DNA from: Pseudofabraea citricarpa
Taxonomy: Eukaryota > Ascomycota > Leotiomycetes > Helotiales > Dermateaceae
Direction: 5' to 3'
Assembly (NCBI GenBank): GCA_029641185.1
Contig: JAPWGK010000012.1
Coordinates: forward strand, 806,001 to 870,000
Length of the DNA: 64,000 nucleotides
Shown: positions 26,700 to 36,836 of the stretch, one piece after another
How the letters are laid out: every line of letters begins with the position of its first letter
Numbering within the stretch: the first letter of the stretch is position 1
Notes under the pieces: model-generated
Told to the model about the DNA's origin: nothing
Databases searched by the model: none
What the model saw: the letters and a program-made list of their open reading frames with translations, nothing else
Translations under genes and position numbers: made by a program

Positions 26700-28650
26700 A
26701 GTATTAATTAGTTCGTATTAGTAAAATACTTACTCTAAAGTATCTAAATTTATAATTCTAGATATTAGAATAATAAACTTAATAGTTCTCTCTAACTTCT
26801 TAATATTCTTTTAGATACTTATACTTAACTTAGTCTTCCTAGAGGTATTAGTAACTACTAGGGTACCTCTTAGGCCTATAAGTATAATAGTAAGAGTATT
26901 AAGTATAATTTACTTAATCTTATTATTTTTACTTATTATAGCTAGCTATAACTAATAGTAGGAGTCTAACTTTTCTTCGAATTTAATAACTAGTATTATA
27001 TACTAGAAAGCTATAATATTATCTTATATACTAATAGAGCTAGTTATAATATCTTCCTTCTTATATTTATAGATCTTAGTAAGCTTATATTTACTCGCCT
27101 TAATATTAATATTAGATTTAGTCTTTATATTCTTCTTAAGCTAAAGCGTCTTAAATTAATTATAATAAGAAATCTTATTATTATTATAGTATAAATACTA
27201 CTCTTTAGTAAGGATACCTTAAGATACCTTAGTCTTCTAAAAGGGTATTAAATTAGATCCTATAGGTCTAGGATATACCTAGTTATTACTCTTATCTTTA
27301 TAAACGATTCTAACCTTTATATAATAGGTAAGTATTAGGTAGTTACTAGAGAAGTAAAAGTACTTATTATAATACTAATAAATATAATCTTAATCTATAA
27401 AGTTAGACTATTAATAGCTAGTTTATAAAGTACTAATATAAATACTAGTACTAGGATTTATACCTATTATATAGCTTAAATTATACTTATAGTTATACGC
27501 TTTTATTATATAATATATCTTATTAACCTCTTCTTTAATATTATAGTTATTATATTACTTAAGTAGCTCTAGCTTATTATTATAAAACTCGATCTCTAAT
27601 ATATTAACTCTAGTATTACTTTTGCTAGTAATAGTAGGTAGCTTACTTTTCTCTTTCTAGTACTTAATTATAATAATCTTAAAGGTAATACGATCTTCTA
27701 ATAATATCTTAGCTATTATATTAGTAATATTATTAATCTTACTATAGTTAGGAGCTACTTTAAAGGCTTATATCTTTATAATTATATTATTAAGTATTAT
27801 ACTAAGGGCTATAATAGTTTATATAAGGTTACTAACTACTAGTATAAAGAGAATAATTAGATTAAAGGTCTTATTTAAATTATTATATAGCTAGAGGTCT
27901 AGTAGCTTATTAATAATAGTAGTATTATTATTATCCTACTTAAATAAGTAGGTAAGATCCTTCTTAGCTTAGGTATAAGTCTTAGTAAACTTATAGATCT
28001 TAGTAAATATAAAAGTTCTTAGTTTATTATACTTAATCTTCTCCTTCTTTATAGTAATAAGGATATAATCTTTAGGAAGGCTAGAGAGGAGCTTATATAC
28101 TTATTTATAAGAGCTTAGTTAGCTATTACTAAGTAGTTACTTAGAGCTTAGCTTATATATCTTTAGGAATTCTAAGATTTTAGCTATATCTTCCTTTAAA
28201 TAATTAACTAAAGTATTTAAGAACTTAATAGTATATTAAAGTTACTTAGAGTTATAGTTAGCTTATTCCTTTAGGAATACTTTCTTAAAAGTAGTCTAAT
28301 TTCTTTACTCGAAGTTATCTAATACTTTAGTATAAGAATAAACTAATAAATAATAATAGTTAGAATATCTAAGAACTAGCTTTATATTAGAGAGACTTTT
28401 ATCTAGTATTATCTATTTATAGTATTAGATAAATTTAGTAGCCTTTATCTTCTTAAAGAGAGGAATACTAGTAAAGCTAGAAGGATAAACCTTTAAAGCG
28501 ACTTATATAGTTTTATATATTATCTTAGGCTAGATAGCTATTTGTTTTCCTTTCTTATTAGGAATACTTATACTAGGTAGGGTTCCTAAGCTTAATAAGT
28601 CTAGAGAAGATATTAAGAGCTTTCTTTTCTTCCTTTGTTTTCGTTTATAA
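26700..28650 (-). pseudogene. RIP-degraded gag-like region of the gypsy element
   Basis: Minus-strand reading of about 28550-27450 gives a continuous helix-rich, lysine- and leucine-rich protein relic of the kind found in fungal gypsy gag proteins. Examples are LLSSLPKDYILITIKKEKIK near 28090-28030 and a following KIYKFTKTY segment. No zinc knuckle could be located with certainty. Many stops interrupt it. Position upstream of pol on the same strand supports the call. Confidence 0.6.
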
Positions 28651-28699
28651 GAAGGAATAAGTAAGGGAGGAAGGTTAATAATAAGAGAGTATTCTTAAG

Positions 28700-30491
28700 A
28701 TAATACTATAATACTAGATTAGAGTTATATAAGCTTAAGTTAAGTACTAAGCGAGTACTAAGAGAGGATTAAATAAGATAATAAGAAGTTATAAATTATA
28801 GAATAATTAGAAAAACTAAGTAAGAGTCTTTCTAGCTAAATATCTAAGGCTTTTATTTTACCTAAACGTTTACCTTTTATATATATATAATACGTAGCTT
28901 TAAGAAGTAAGTTATAAGATAAGATTAAATTCCTCTTAGTCTCGTATTATTAAAATATTAGATATAAAAGAAATAACTTAGAATTATATATATCTGTTAG
29001 TATAACCTAAATAAGAAAACCTTATTTCTAAGTTTTTATTATTTACTTTTGTCACGTGTTTCTAAAAGGATAAAATTAATATTATAGTTAGATATAATAC
29101 GAGATTTACTTTTTTTATATTAACTTTCTTAAAAATAAGTAGCTATTATTTTACTACTTTTATACTCTTACTTTACTAGCTATATTATACTTCTTATTTA
29201 CCCTTAGGTCCTTCTAAGATAACTAATTCCTTATTTAAGTATTCGAACTTAGTTTTATTTATATTTTAGAGCTTAGGTCTTAAGTTTTAGAGAGTCCTAG
29301 TATCACGTTTTTAATTAGATACTAGATAGGTAAATAGCTTCGATTCTTATATACTCTTTATATTAGACTTATTATTATAAGAAACTTAGTATAGGTAGAA
29401 GGTAGTTAGAATCTAAACTTAAGGATATTATCTTCTTATTAAGATATTATTATAACAAATATAGTCTTTATAGTAATCTTAATAAACTAGAGGAATACTT
29501 ATACTAAATTATAAGTAGTATCTATCTTATAAAGTTAACTAGAAAATAAATAATAGTATAAATAATATAAACTTTATTAATTAACTAAATAAAATAAACT
29601 AAAAATAAATAAAAGGATAACTAATTAACTACTTCTCTTCTTTCTAGTATAATAATATATTACTCCTCTTATCCTCTTATATTCTTTAGCTTTAAGTATA
29701 ATTTATACCTGCTAGTATTAACTAGAAGCTTCTCTATTATAGCCTAAGCTTTTAGTAAGGCCTTACCTAGTCTAATATAACTACTCGCTTTATATTTATA
29801 CTAAGGTTAAGATTATTTCTTAAAACTATTATCTATAAATAGAAGTACTAGAGTCTTATATCCCTCTAGTCTTTAGCTCTTAGGGTCTCCTTAATACCTA
29901 TTATTATAGTATCTCTTTCGATCTTCCTCTAACTCTAGATATTATATCTTTTACCTAGACTAAGACTTATAAAGATATACCTCTATCGTTCTAATAATAG
30001 TCTTAATACCCCTAGTAGTATATATACTTACGTACCTTTAGATAACCCTTAAAGTTATATATTCTTATAGTTATAACTATCTCTTATCTTTTATAAGTTC
30101 CTAATCCTCCTAATATTCCTATTATTCTAGTTATTTTACCTTCCTAAGAACTTTAATCTTTATACTATTATATTATTCTAATTATTACCTATTATCTATT
30201 ATAAGTTCCTAATCTCCTAAGTACTCTAGTATTATCCTTTATATTTGCTATTAAGTATCTAGCCTATAAAATAACTCGGATTAATATCTTATATATTTGA
30301 TAGTCGATTATATTTACAGGTTTTAATATCTCTAGCTACCTCTACTAGTAATCATATAATTATACTCTAAGTACTCTAAGAGCTTAGCTTATTATTAAAG
30401 GTTAATACTAAATAAGCTTATTATATTAATACTATAAGTTATAATCTAGTTTACGTCTGTTTTTATTTAAAGTCCTTATATAAGTTACTAA
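28700..30491 (-). other. 5' leader-side segment of the gypsy element
   Basis: About 1.8 kb between the 5' LTR and the gag-like region, much longer than a usual leader. It is A+T rich with imperfect internal repetition (ATAAGTTCCTAATC-like units near 30100 and 30202). No coding relic was identified. Confidence 0.4.
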
Positions 30492-30792
30492 TATAATAGG
30501 GCGATAAATATTAGGGCGTATCCGAATCTATAATACTATAAACGTAACTAGTAACTAATATAACATATATAACTATATATAAGGTATATTTAGTAATCGA
30601 ATTAATAGTTATAAAAGTAGGAGGCAAAAGAAGTAATTAATTAACTATAGTAATAAAATATAAATAATAATATATAACTCCTAGAGTACTTAAAAAGTAC
30701 TTATAAAGCCCTTATATAATAGTACCTAAGATAATAATAACTCCTTATAAAAGTAAAGAAAGTAATAAAATCGAGTATATAATCTTATTATA
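30492..30792 (-). repeat. LTR copy 3 (5' LTR of the gypsy element)
   Basis: A 301-bp LTR with the same ends as the two left copies, followed by the right ATAC duplication at 30793-30796. It has the least RIP-like change of the three at several sites (for example GGGCG retained at the start). Confidence 0.9.
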
Positions 30793-30796
30793 ATAC
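30793..30796. repeat. Right target-site duplication (ATAC) of the gypsy element
   Basis: Directly after the 5' LTR. It matches ATAC at 14408-14411. Confidence 0.75.
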
Positions 30797-31169
30797 TAAA
30801 AACGAAAATATACTTATTAGGCTATAGCTATTAATTCCTAATCTATTAATCGAATAAAAGGAAACTAATACTATATAAATCGAATAAGAGATACTTAAAA
30901 TAGCAAAAAAGAAGCTATCCTAACTATAATTATAATTATAATAACTAGAGGATATTACGTTTATATTAGATTCGTAGAGAGATCCTAAACTAAAGGATAT
31001 ATAAGCTACAAAGGAAGAGGAGGATTCAGATATAAGGAGTAGTTTAGTAGATTTAGAAGAGGATTTAGAAGAGGAAGTTAGTTTTATACGATTTTAAATT
31101 TATTATATTATTATTAAGAATAGTTAAAATCTAGAAAAGTACCTGCTTACCAAAATTGGGTGAGAAGCG

Positions 31170-31263
31170 ATATTATTCGGTTACGCACTTGCTTTCACAA
31201 CGCACTTGCTTTCCCCGACTAGGAACGTAGTGACGACGGAGGAAACCTAAGCGAACCGACGAT
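31170..31263 (-). repeat. Right terminal inverted repeat of the DNA transposon
   Basis: A 94-bp reverse complement of 12499-12592, followed by the TA duplication at 31264-31265. It keeps more G and C than the left arm, so it appears less mutated. Confidence 0.92.
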
Positions 31264-31462
31264 TACTAGCTCAACAGCGGTGAATTTACTCTTCCCACCT
31301 TTGCCTGCCTGCGGCTTCGGATCATTTTCCGTTCCATTATTGTAGCCAGCTCACAGTTTTACACAACTCGCTCCTCCCTATCCACGTACGACGGCAACGA
31401 CGGCCATTGGTCATCACCATCTTTAGATATTGCATCCCACACGTCTTCAGATACCTCAAGCC

Positions 31463-33693
31463 ATGCCGGATCTCGCGACAGCGAAAGAAGTAGTCAAAGA
31501 GACGCTTCTGGGTGTCGAGGAGCCTGCTGACCTGCAGTTGTCCGCTCAAACAAGAGCCACCTTCGACAAGAATGCGCGGAAGGACGAGGCAACCGGGGAG
31601 CTCTTAATGGGGGAGCAAGAATTTGTAAATGCCATCGCTCCCGAAAATGAGGATTACGTGAGTCACTTGCAAAGCCAAAGACCCCATACTTCCTGGGCCA
31701 TTGACTAACAGTTTCTCTGCCATATAGCATAAGATCAAGCGCGAACAGTATGCGATTCTCTTCCGTGTAGCAGATCGACGGAATGCTGGAAAGATCAATC
31801 TCTACGACTGGGGCACATTCGAGAACCTCCTTGAAAAGCCGGATGCCGAGTACGAAATCGCGTTCCGCCTGTTTGACATTGATCGAACTGGAACCGTCAA
31901 GTACGAAAATTTGAAGAAACTCTATGAGATGAACAAAGGCCCTGATAGCATACCATTTGATTGGAATTGCGAGTGGGCTACGTTGTACAGTGGGGGGAAA
32001 AGGCGACGACATGATCTCACATACCCCCAGTTTTCTCAGATGCTCCGAGGCTTACAGGGAGAGAGGATAAGGCAGGCTTTTCATCTGTTTGACAAAGATG
32101 GAGATGGATATATTGAGCCTGAACACTTCCAGCGCATCATCTTGGAGACCGCCAGACATAAGCTTTCAGACCATCTGTTGGAGAATTTACACACTCTATG
32201 TAATATCTCGTCAGGTAGCAAGATCTCATATGCCAATGTGCGCGCTTTCCAAAACATGATCCGGGAGATGGATTTGGTTGAGTTGATTATAAGGCAAGCT
32301 ACCGCCGAGAGCACTGATGGAAAGATCACCCGCACAGATTTTCTTAACGAGGCCGCAAGGATTACGCGATTCTCCCTCTTCACTCCCATGGAAGCTGATA
32401 TCTTGTTTCATTTTGCAAGTTTAGATGAACCATCAGGAAGACTTGGGCTCTCGGACTTCGCAAAGGTCTTGGACCCATCTTGGCGCAACCCTATGTACAA
32501 TGTGTTCAGTGGTGCAGGCAAAGGTATTGAGAAGGCAAAGACATCGGGAGAGAATTTCTTGCACTCAGTTCTTGAATCTGTACATCATTTCGCTCTTGGT
32601 AGTCTGGCAGGTGCGTTTGGTGCATTCATGGTGTACCCTATCGATCTCGTCAAAACCCGTATGCAAAATCAACGAAGTTCTAGGGTTGGTGAGATGCTTT
32701 ATAAGAACTCTTGGGATTGTGCAAAGAAGGTTGTTCGAAACGAAGGGTTTAAGGGTCTATATTCAGGCGTTCTCCCTCAACTTGTTGGCGTCGCACCAGA
32801 AAAGGCTATCAAGCTCACGGTCAACGATCTTGTTCGCGGCCACTTCTCAGCATCTGATGGCAAGATATGGATTCCTCATGAGATTCTAGCTGGTGGCACT
32901 GCGGGCGCCTGTCAAGTAGTAAGTCTATGAAATTTAAGTTCTGTTCGGTTTACTGACGAGTTAGATCTTTACCAACCCACTTGAGATCGTAAAGATCCGT
33001 CTTCAAGTTCAAGGTGAAGTAGCCAAAAATGTCGAAGGTGTTCCGCGTCGATCAGCTATGTGGATCGTCCGTAACCTAGGTTTGGTAGGGCTTTATAAGG
33101 GTGCTTCAGCTTGCCTTCTGCGCGATGTTCCATTCTCCGCCATCTACTTCCCAACTTACAATCACTTGAAACGTGATTACTTTGGCGAATCACAAACCAA
33201 GAAGCTAGGGATACTGCAACTGCTTACAGCCGGTGCTATCGCTGGTATGCCAGCAGCATATCTAACCACACCTTGCGATGTCATCAAGACGCGTTTACAA
33301 GTTGAAGCTAGAAAGGGCGAGGCTTCTTACACCAGCTTAAGACAATGCGCAAAACAAGTTTATCGTGATGAAGGATTCAAAGCCTTCTTCAAGGGGGGGC
33401 CAGCACGTATTTTACGATCGTCGCCGCAATTTGGCTTCACTTTGGCAGGATACGAAGTTCTTCAAACTCTTTTGCCCATGCCTGGTAGTAACCCAGAAGC
33501 GAAGGCTCATGCTGGCATTACCAACACAGGCGGTCCCCTCCCTGGACAAGATGGTCCTTTGAGTTATCTTCGGAGTCGTAATGCACTCAAGATTATCCTG
33601 GATCTTGACGAGGAATTTGGCAGGGTGAAGGTACCAGGCACGTCGGTCTGGAATAGCCTCCCCGCTATTGTTGGTGGTAGCAAGAAAGCATAG
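31463..33693 (+). CDS. agc1: Mitochondrial aspartate/glutamate carrier, calcium-regulated (Agc1/aralar type)
   Basis: Inner-membrane exchanger of aspartate for glutamate and a proton, part of the malate-aspartate shuttle. Three exons: 31463-31657, 31728-32918 and 32965-33693, giving 704 residues. The N-terminal half is an EF-hand regulatory domain: loops [12 protein letters not shown] near residue 115 and [13 protein letters not shown] near residue 187, the second being canonical. The C-terminal half has three mitochondrial carrier repeats with signatures PIDLVKTR (residue 369), PLEIVKIR (467) and PCDVIKTR (565). Introns have GTGAGT or GTAAGT donors and TAG acceptors. Joins at EDY/HKIKREQ and ACQV/IFTNPLE restore family sequence. 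The start (MPDLATAKE) is preferred over an ATG 11 codons upstream. The right end of the pogo-like transposon lies about 200 bp before the start codon, so the promoter and leader are compressed against RIP-marked DNA. Confidence 0.95.
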
Positions 33694-35406
33694 ATCTCCC
33701 TCAATCCCATCTTTTGTATCAATGCCATGGATAGAACAGAAGAAATAGACAATAAAAGAAAGAGTAAGCACTTGTGGCTTAGCTTTCAGAGCGAACATAG
33801 ATCCATTTAGGGGCTCTGATGGGAGTTTTGGCGATAAGGGGTTTAATGTAATTTACTTTGATATTGAAAGTCGATTTCTCTCTATTCGTAAACAATGTAG
33901 ATACCTAGGATTTCTTGAAGGGCTGCTTTGATTGTTGCCGATAACAAATGGCTTTTGTTTTACAAGATTGCTCTCGAGTAGTGTGTGCTTACTGACCTAG
34001 TACCTATGTACCCTGAAATAACCCGAGTGCGTTTGCCTACTATCAGATTTAGTTTAGCTATACACTGCAGATTCAGCATAGGTTGCGATGCGTAGTGGGA
34101 AATAGACAAGGACCTAGAAACAATAGCGTTATACGGTGTTCTTCCTGAAAACTATAGTGATTATGTACAGCCTCTTTTCTAAGTGACCCCCAACAGAATA
34201 TTTAAGACGACTTATTCCATTGCTCGTTCAACAGAGCTACAACATGGTCCACTTGCAAGGCCATTGCGCTTTATCACTTCATAATAGCCAAGGATAATAG
34301 GGCGTCGTTTCCATCAAATTCCAGATTTGTGAACCTCGCACATCTATGGATCGAGCGGACCTTCAGCCTTAGTTATCCTTTATTATATACTTGCATATAC
34401 TAGGAATTCGAGAGCCAAAAGAGATCTATTGGTGATTATCCCAAATTTCAAATGATCTTTCAGTCTACTAAGGCACGCTGGAAAGCTAGAGTTTTGGCCT
34501 CCTGCTTCTGAGCTTACCTACTAATATCCGCTCATGTTTTGATGCACGGCCGCGACTTCGTCGCCCTGAGCATTCAGTTTTGCCAATACAGTGCGTCTAG
34601 CTTGTCTGTCAGAGCTAAGGTCGATTCAATAGCGTCTGCGCAGACTTTGAATAGACCAACGAACACTCATAAACACGCTAGAGAGGTTAGTATTTGGGGA
34701 AGCAATCTTGTTGTTTTTGACCTTATATTTAATTCGTACCTATTCTAACACAACGGGCTCCACCTTTGCCAAATATCTTGGTGTTCGGTATCTGCCAAAC
34801 GGAAATGAAATCTCGGATGTAACATATTCTAATGTGCGGAGATGGATTCACAATAGGGAGAGTCCATTCTCGAGATGCAAAAGCTAGCAAAATATCTCGC
34901 CGCTTTGCTCCATTGAAAATATCGTAATTGCACGCTTTAGTTTTAATTGTGGAACAGGTAGAGGGACACAAATCCATCGTACGGTAGGACCACTTAGCTG
35001 CAGAAAGCGGAAAGTGGTAGTGCAATTGTGGAGCAACAGACACGATGAGCTGAGCTACTTTCCTATAGGAGGGACATGGAATTCGACGGCGATAAAGTTT
35101 TGATGTGGTCATAGTCTATCGTGAAGCCGATATCGTGGACTAAGGTAACTCTATGTTTTAGCATCATGAAATTTGGCATTCGACCATGTTGACTACAAAG
35201 TGCGATGCATTTCGAGCTTGCAGTTCGGAGATTTTGTGATTTGTGTTCACGCATAAGGGATTGCGAATCACTTTAGATCGTTCCTGTTGAACCTCAGGTC
35301 AACCCAAAGAAACACCGCCGGGTTTACTGTCCAGGCAGTAAATATTCCTGACCTAGACTCGGATTTCCAACAGATTGACAGTGCAGTCAAGTAGATCCAA
35401 ACGTTC
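33694..35406. other. Intergenic region without a recognised gene
   Basis: About 1.7 kb between the carrier gene and the membrane-protein gene. Open frames at 34539-34748, 34729-35112 and 35063-35254 show no domains or splice support. It probably holds both 3' flanks. Confidence 0.5.
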
Positions 35407-36534
35407 TTAGTCGCCACTAATTTTCGCATGTCGGAAGTACTTCATCCCAACCCAAGCGACAACCACCCATACCCACGCCATTACCGACGTCAAGATGATC
35501 AAGGCAGGATAATAGCCTACGATAGGGAGCGTTGGATCATCTTCCAATTCTGGTGGTGCATACGGTGTCTCTCCTACATCCCACGCCCAGCTCCAGACGC
35601 CCAAGCAAGAGCCCATTCCTGTCACAAATACAAGCCATGTGACGATAAGTACAACCCAGCCCCACCATTCCGTCTCTGAATAGTCCCACTCATCCGGCAT
35701 TTGGGGCAAGGGACTCGTTGCCAGACCAGCCATGGACAACGGAGATTTGGCCTTTTGAGAAGACCGGCGTCGAGTCAGTGACCCAGAACCAGGTGGGAAG
35801 TATGAGTCTGAGCCAGAGGAGTTAGGAAGAGTGTTCCGCAGAGCAGGTGGAATGTGAGGGGCAATGCTGAGGATATCATCATCATCGGTGGTCGAGGTAT
35901 AGGTCAACGTAGGACTTGTGGAGGCTGTGGGCGATGTGACAAGGTGGTCCTCATTGCCCATGGGAAGTGTTTTGATGGGCGATAACAGGGTGTTATTACT
36001 CCGGCTGGCGTAACCTTCCATTGACGGTCTAGGAGTTGTGTCTGATATACCTAGACCAAAGACATTGGCTTGTAACATATCGTCAGGTGATATCGGGCTC
36101 AGAGCCCCATCCCCTCCATAGTCAGACTGGGAAGACGTATCCAAGAGCGATGTCTTGATATCTCTCTTCTCTCTTTGCGCTCCTCGACCAAGCAATGCTG
36201 CTTTCCGCAACGATCCCTTTCTCCTTCTCGTCTTCTGCTGCTGGATGGCTACGGCCATTGCACGGCCGGGCTTCTTGGACGACGCGGTAACCTGGTCATC
36301 ACCAGGGAGAAACTCTGGGCTGACGGGGCTCTGGTCTGGAGACTTTTGGTTGTCATCAGCACTTGCTCGTAGGAACGAGAGCTTTGAAAGAATGCTTCCA
36401 GACACTGTCCGTTTGTGCCCTGGTGCAATAGGCCGCTGGGGACGATGGCGGTTGTTGTCCTCACTGGCACGGTGGCCCTGCGTGAGAGAAGAGGCATTCT
36501 CCATTTCCCATATGTCTGTGGCACCGCGGGGCAA
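35407..36534 (-). CDS. Conserved fungal membrane protein with two C-terminal transmembrane helices
   Basis: A 375-residue single-exon protein of unknown function. The N-terminal three quarters is Ser/Pro-rich and likely disordered, with short basic motifs such as KRTVSGSILSKLSFLR and RRRKGSLRKAALLGRG that look like phosphorylation targets or membrane-binding patches. The last 100 residues hold two tryptophan-rich membrane spans (EWWGWVVLIVTWLVFVTGMG and GYYPALIILTSVMAWVWVVV), joined by a short proline/acidic loop. The architecture suggests a hairpin with the long N-terminus on one side of an internal membrane. I do not recognise the family. The start could also be the ATG ten codons later (MENASSLTQ). 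It shares a roughly 300-bp divergent promoter with the zinc transporter. Confidence 0.75.
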   Translation of the reverse strand: MPRGATDIWEMENASSLTQGHRASEDNNRHRPQRPIAPGHKRTVSGSILSKLSFLRASADDNQKSPDQSPVSPEFLPGDDQVTASSKKPGRAMAVAIQQQKTRRRKGSLRKAALLGRGAQREKRDIKTSLLDTSSQSDYGGDGALSPISPDDMLQANVFGLGISDTTPRPSMEGYASRSNNTLLSPIKTLPMGNEDHLVTSPTASTSPTLTYTSTTDDDDILSIAPHIPPALRNTLPNSSGSDSYFPPGSGSLTRRRSSQKAKSPLSMAGLATSPLPQMPDEWDYSETEWWGWVVLIVTWLVFVTGMGSCLGVWSWAWDVGETPYAPPELEDDPTLPIVGYYPALIILTSVMAWVWVVVAWVGMKYFRHAKISGD

Positions 36535-36836
36535 GGATGACTTGGAAAGGAACCAGAGGAAAGGAGTGAGTGAGGTTGGATTTAGCTTAGCGGCTTGACC
36601 CAGGAACAGAACCTCGAGGACTCTCAGGGGTACCAGAACGGGATGGGCTACTACGCTACGCTACGGTATACGGTATTATTACGGTCACACAATACCACCC
36701 ACCAACCCTCCCACTGCACCATCACCGCACTCCCGCCACAGCCCGACTCGCTGCTCGACTGCTACATGTGTGGCATCGCATCACATCTACATGCATGACA
36801 TGCTCCCACGATCGAGACAACAATCATCCTGCAATC

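Larger units (their letters stand above)
14412..30792 (-). mobile_element. Ty3/gypsy LTR retrotransposon with partial tandem duplication, RIP-inactivated
   Basis: A 16,381-bp insertion in the DNA transposon, flanked by ATAC duplications. The coding direction is the minus strand: 5' LTR at 30492-30792, gag about 28650-26700, protease/reverse transcriptase about 26000-24000, RNase H about 23960-23620, integrase about 23600-22200, then 3' LTR at 17296-17596. The full copy is 13,497 bp (17296-30792), roughly twice a normal gypsy element. Left of it lies a further 2,884-bp unit (14412-17295), an exact-length duplication of 17296-20179. A purine-rich stretch on the minus strand next to each left LTR (AGGGGACGAA beside 14712) fits a polypurine tract. 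No open frame of 60 codons survives. Confidence 0.85.
12497..31265 (+). mobile_element. Pogo/Fot1-like TIR DNA transposon, disrupted by a gypsy insertion
   Basis: The element spans 12499-31263 and is flanked on both sides by TA (12497-12498 and 31264-31265). Its 94-bp termini are inverted repeats starting ATCGTCGGTTCGCTTAGG. A TA target duplication with a DDE_1-type transposase relic (about 12830-14350) fits the Tc1/mariner superfamily, pogo/Fot1 branch. Taking out the gypsy insertion (14412-30792 plus one ATAC copy) leaves roughly 2.4 kb, a normal size for this group. The interior is extremely A+T rich with stops everywhere and no open frame of 60 codons, as expected from RIP (C to T, mainly in CpA). 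The element cannot now encode a transposase. Confidence 0.85.

Noticed and set aside
12499..31263. A+T-rich block as a regional centromere
   Set aside because: It is bounded exactly by matching inverted repeats and target duplications and holds identifiable transposon relics.
12499..31263. Giant cargo-carrying transposon (Starship-like)
   Set aside because: No tyrosine recombinase captain or intact cargo genes are visible. The size is explained by a gypsy insertion into a small TIR element.
31494..32012. 172-codon minus-strand open frame
   Set aside because: Antisense shadow of the aspartate/glutamate carrier exons.
34729..35112. 127-codon minus-strand open frame
   Set aside because: No recognisable motif, no splice context and unremarkable composition.
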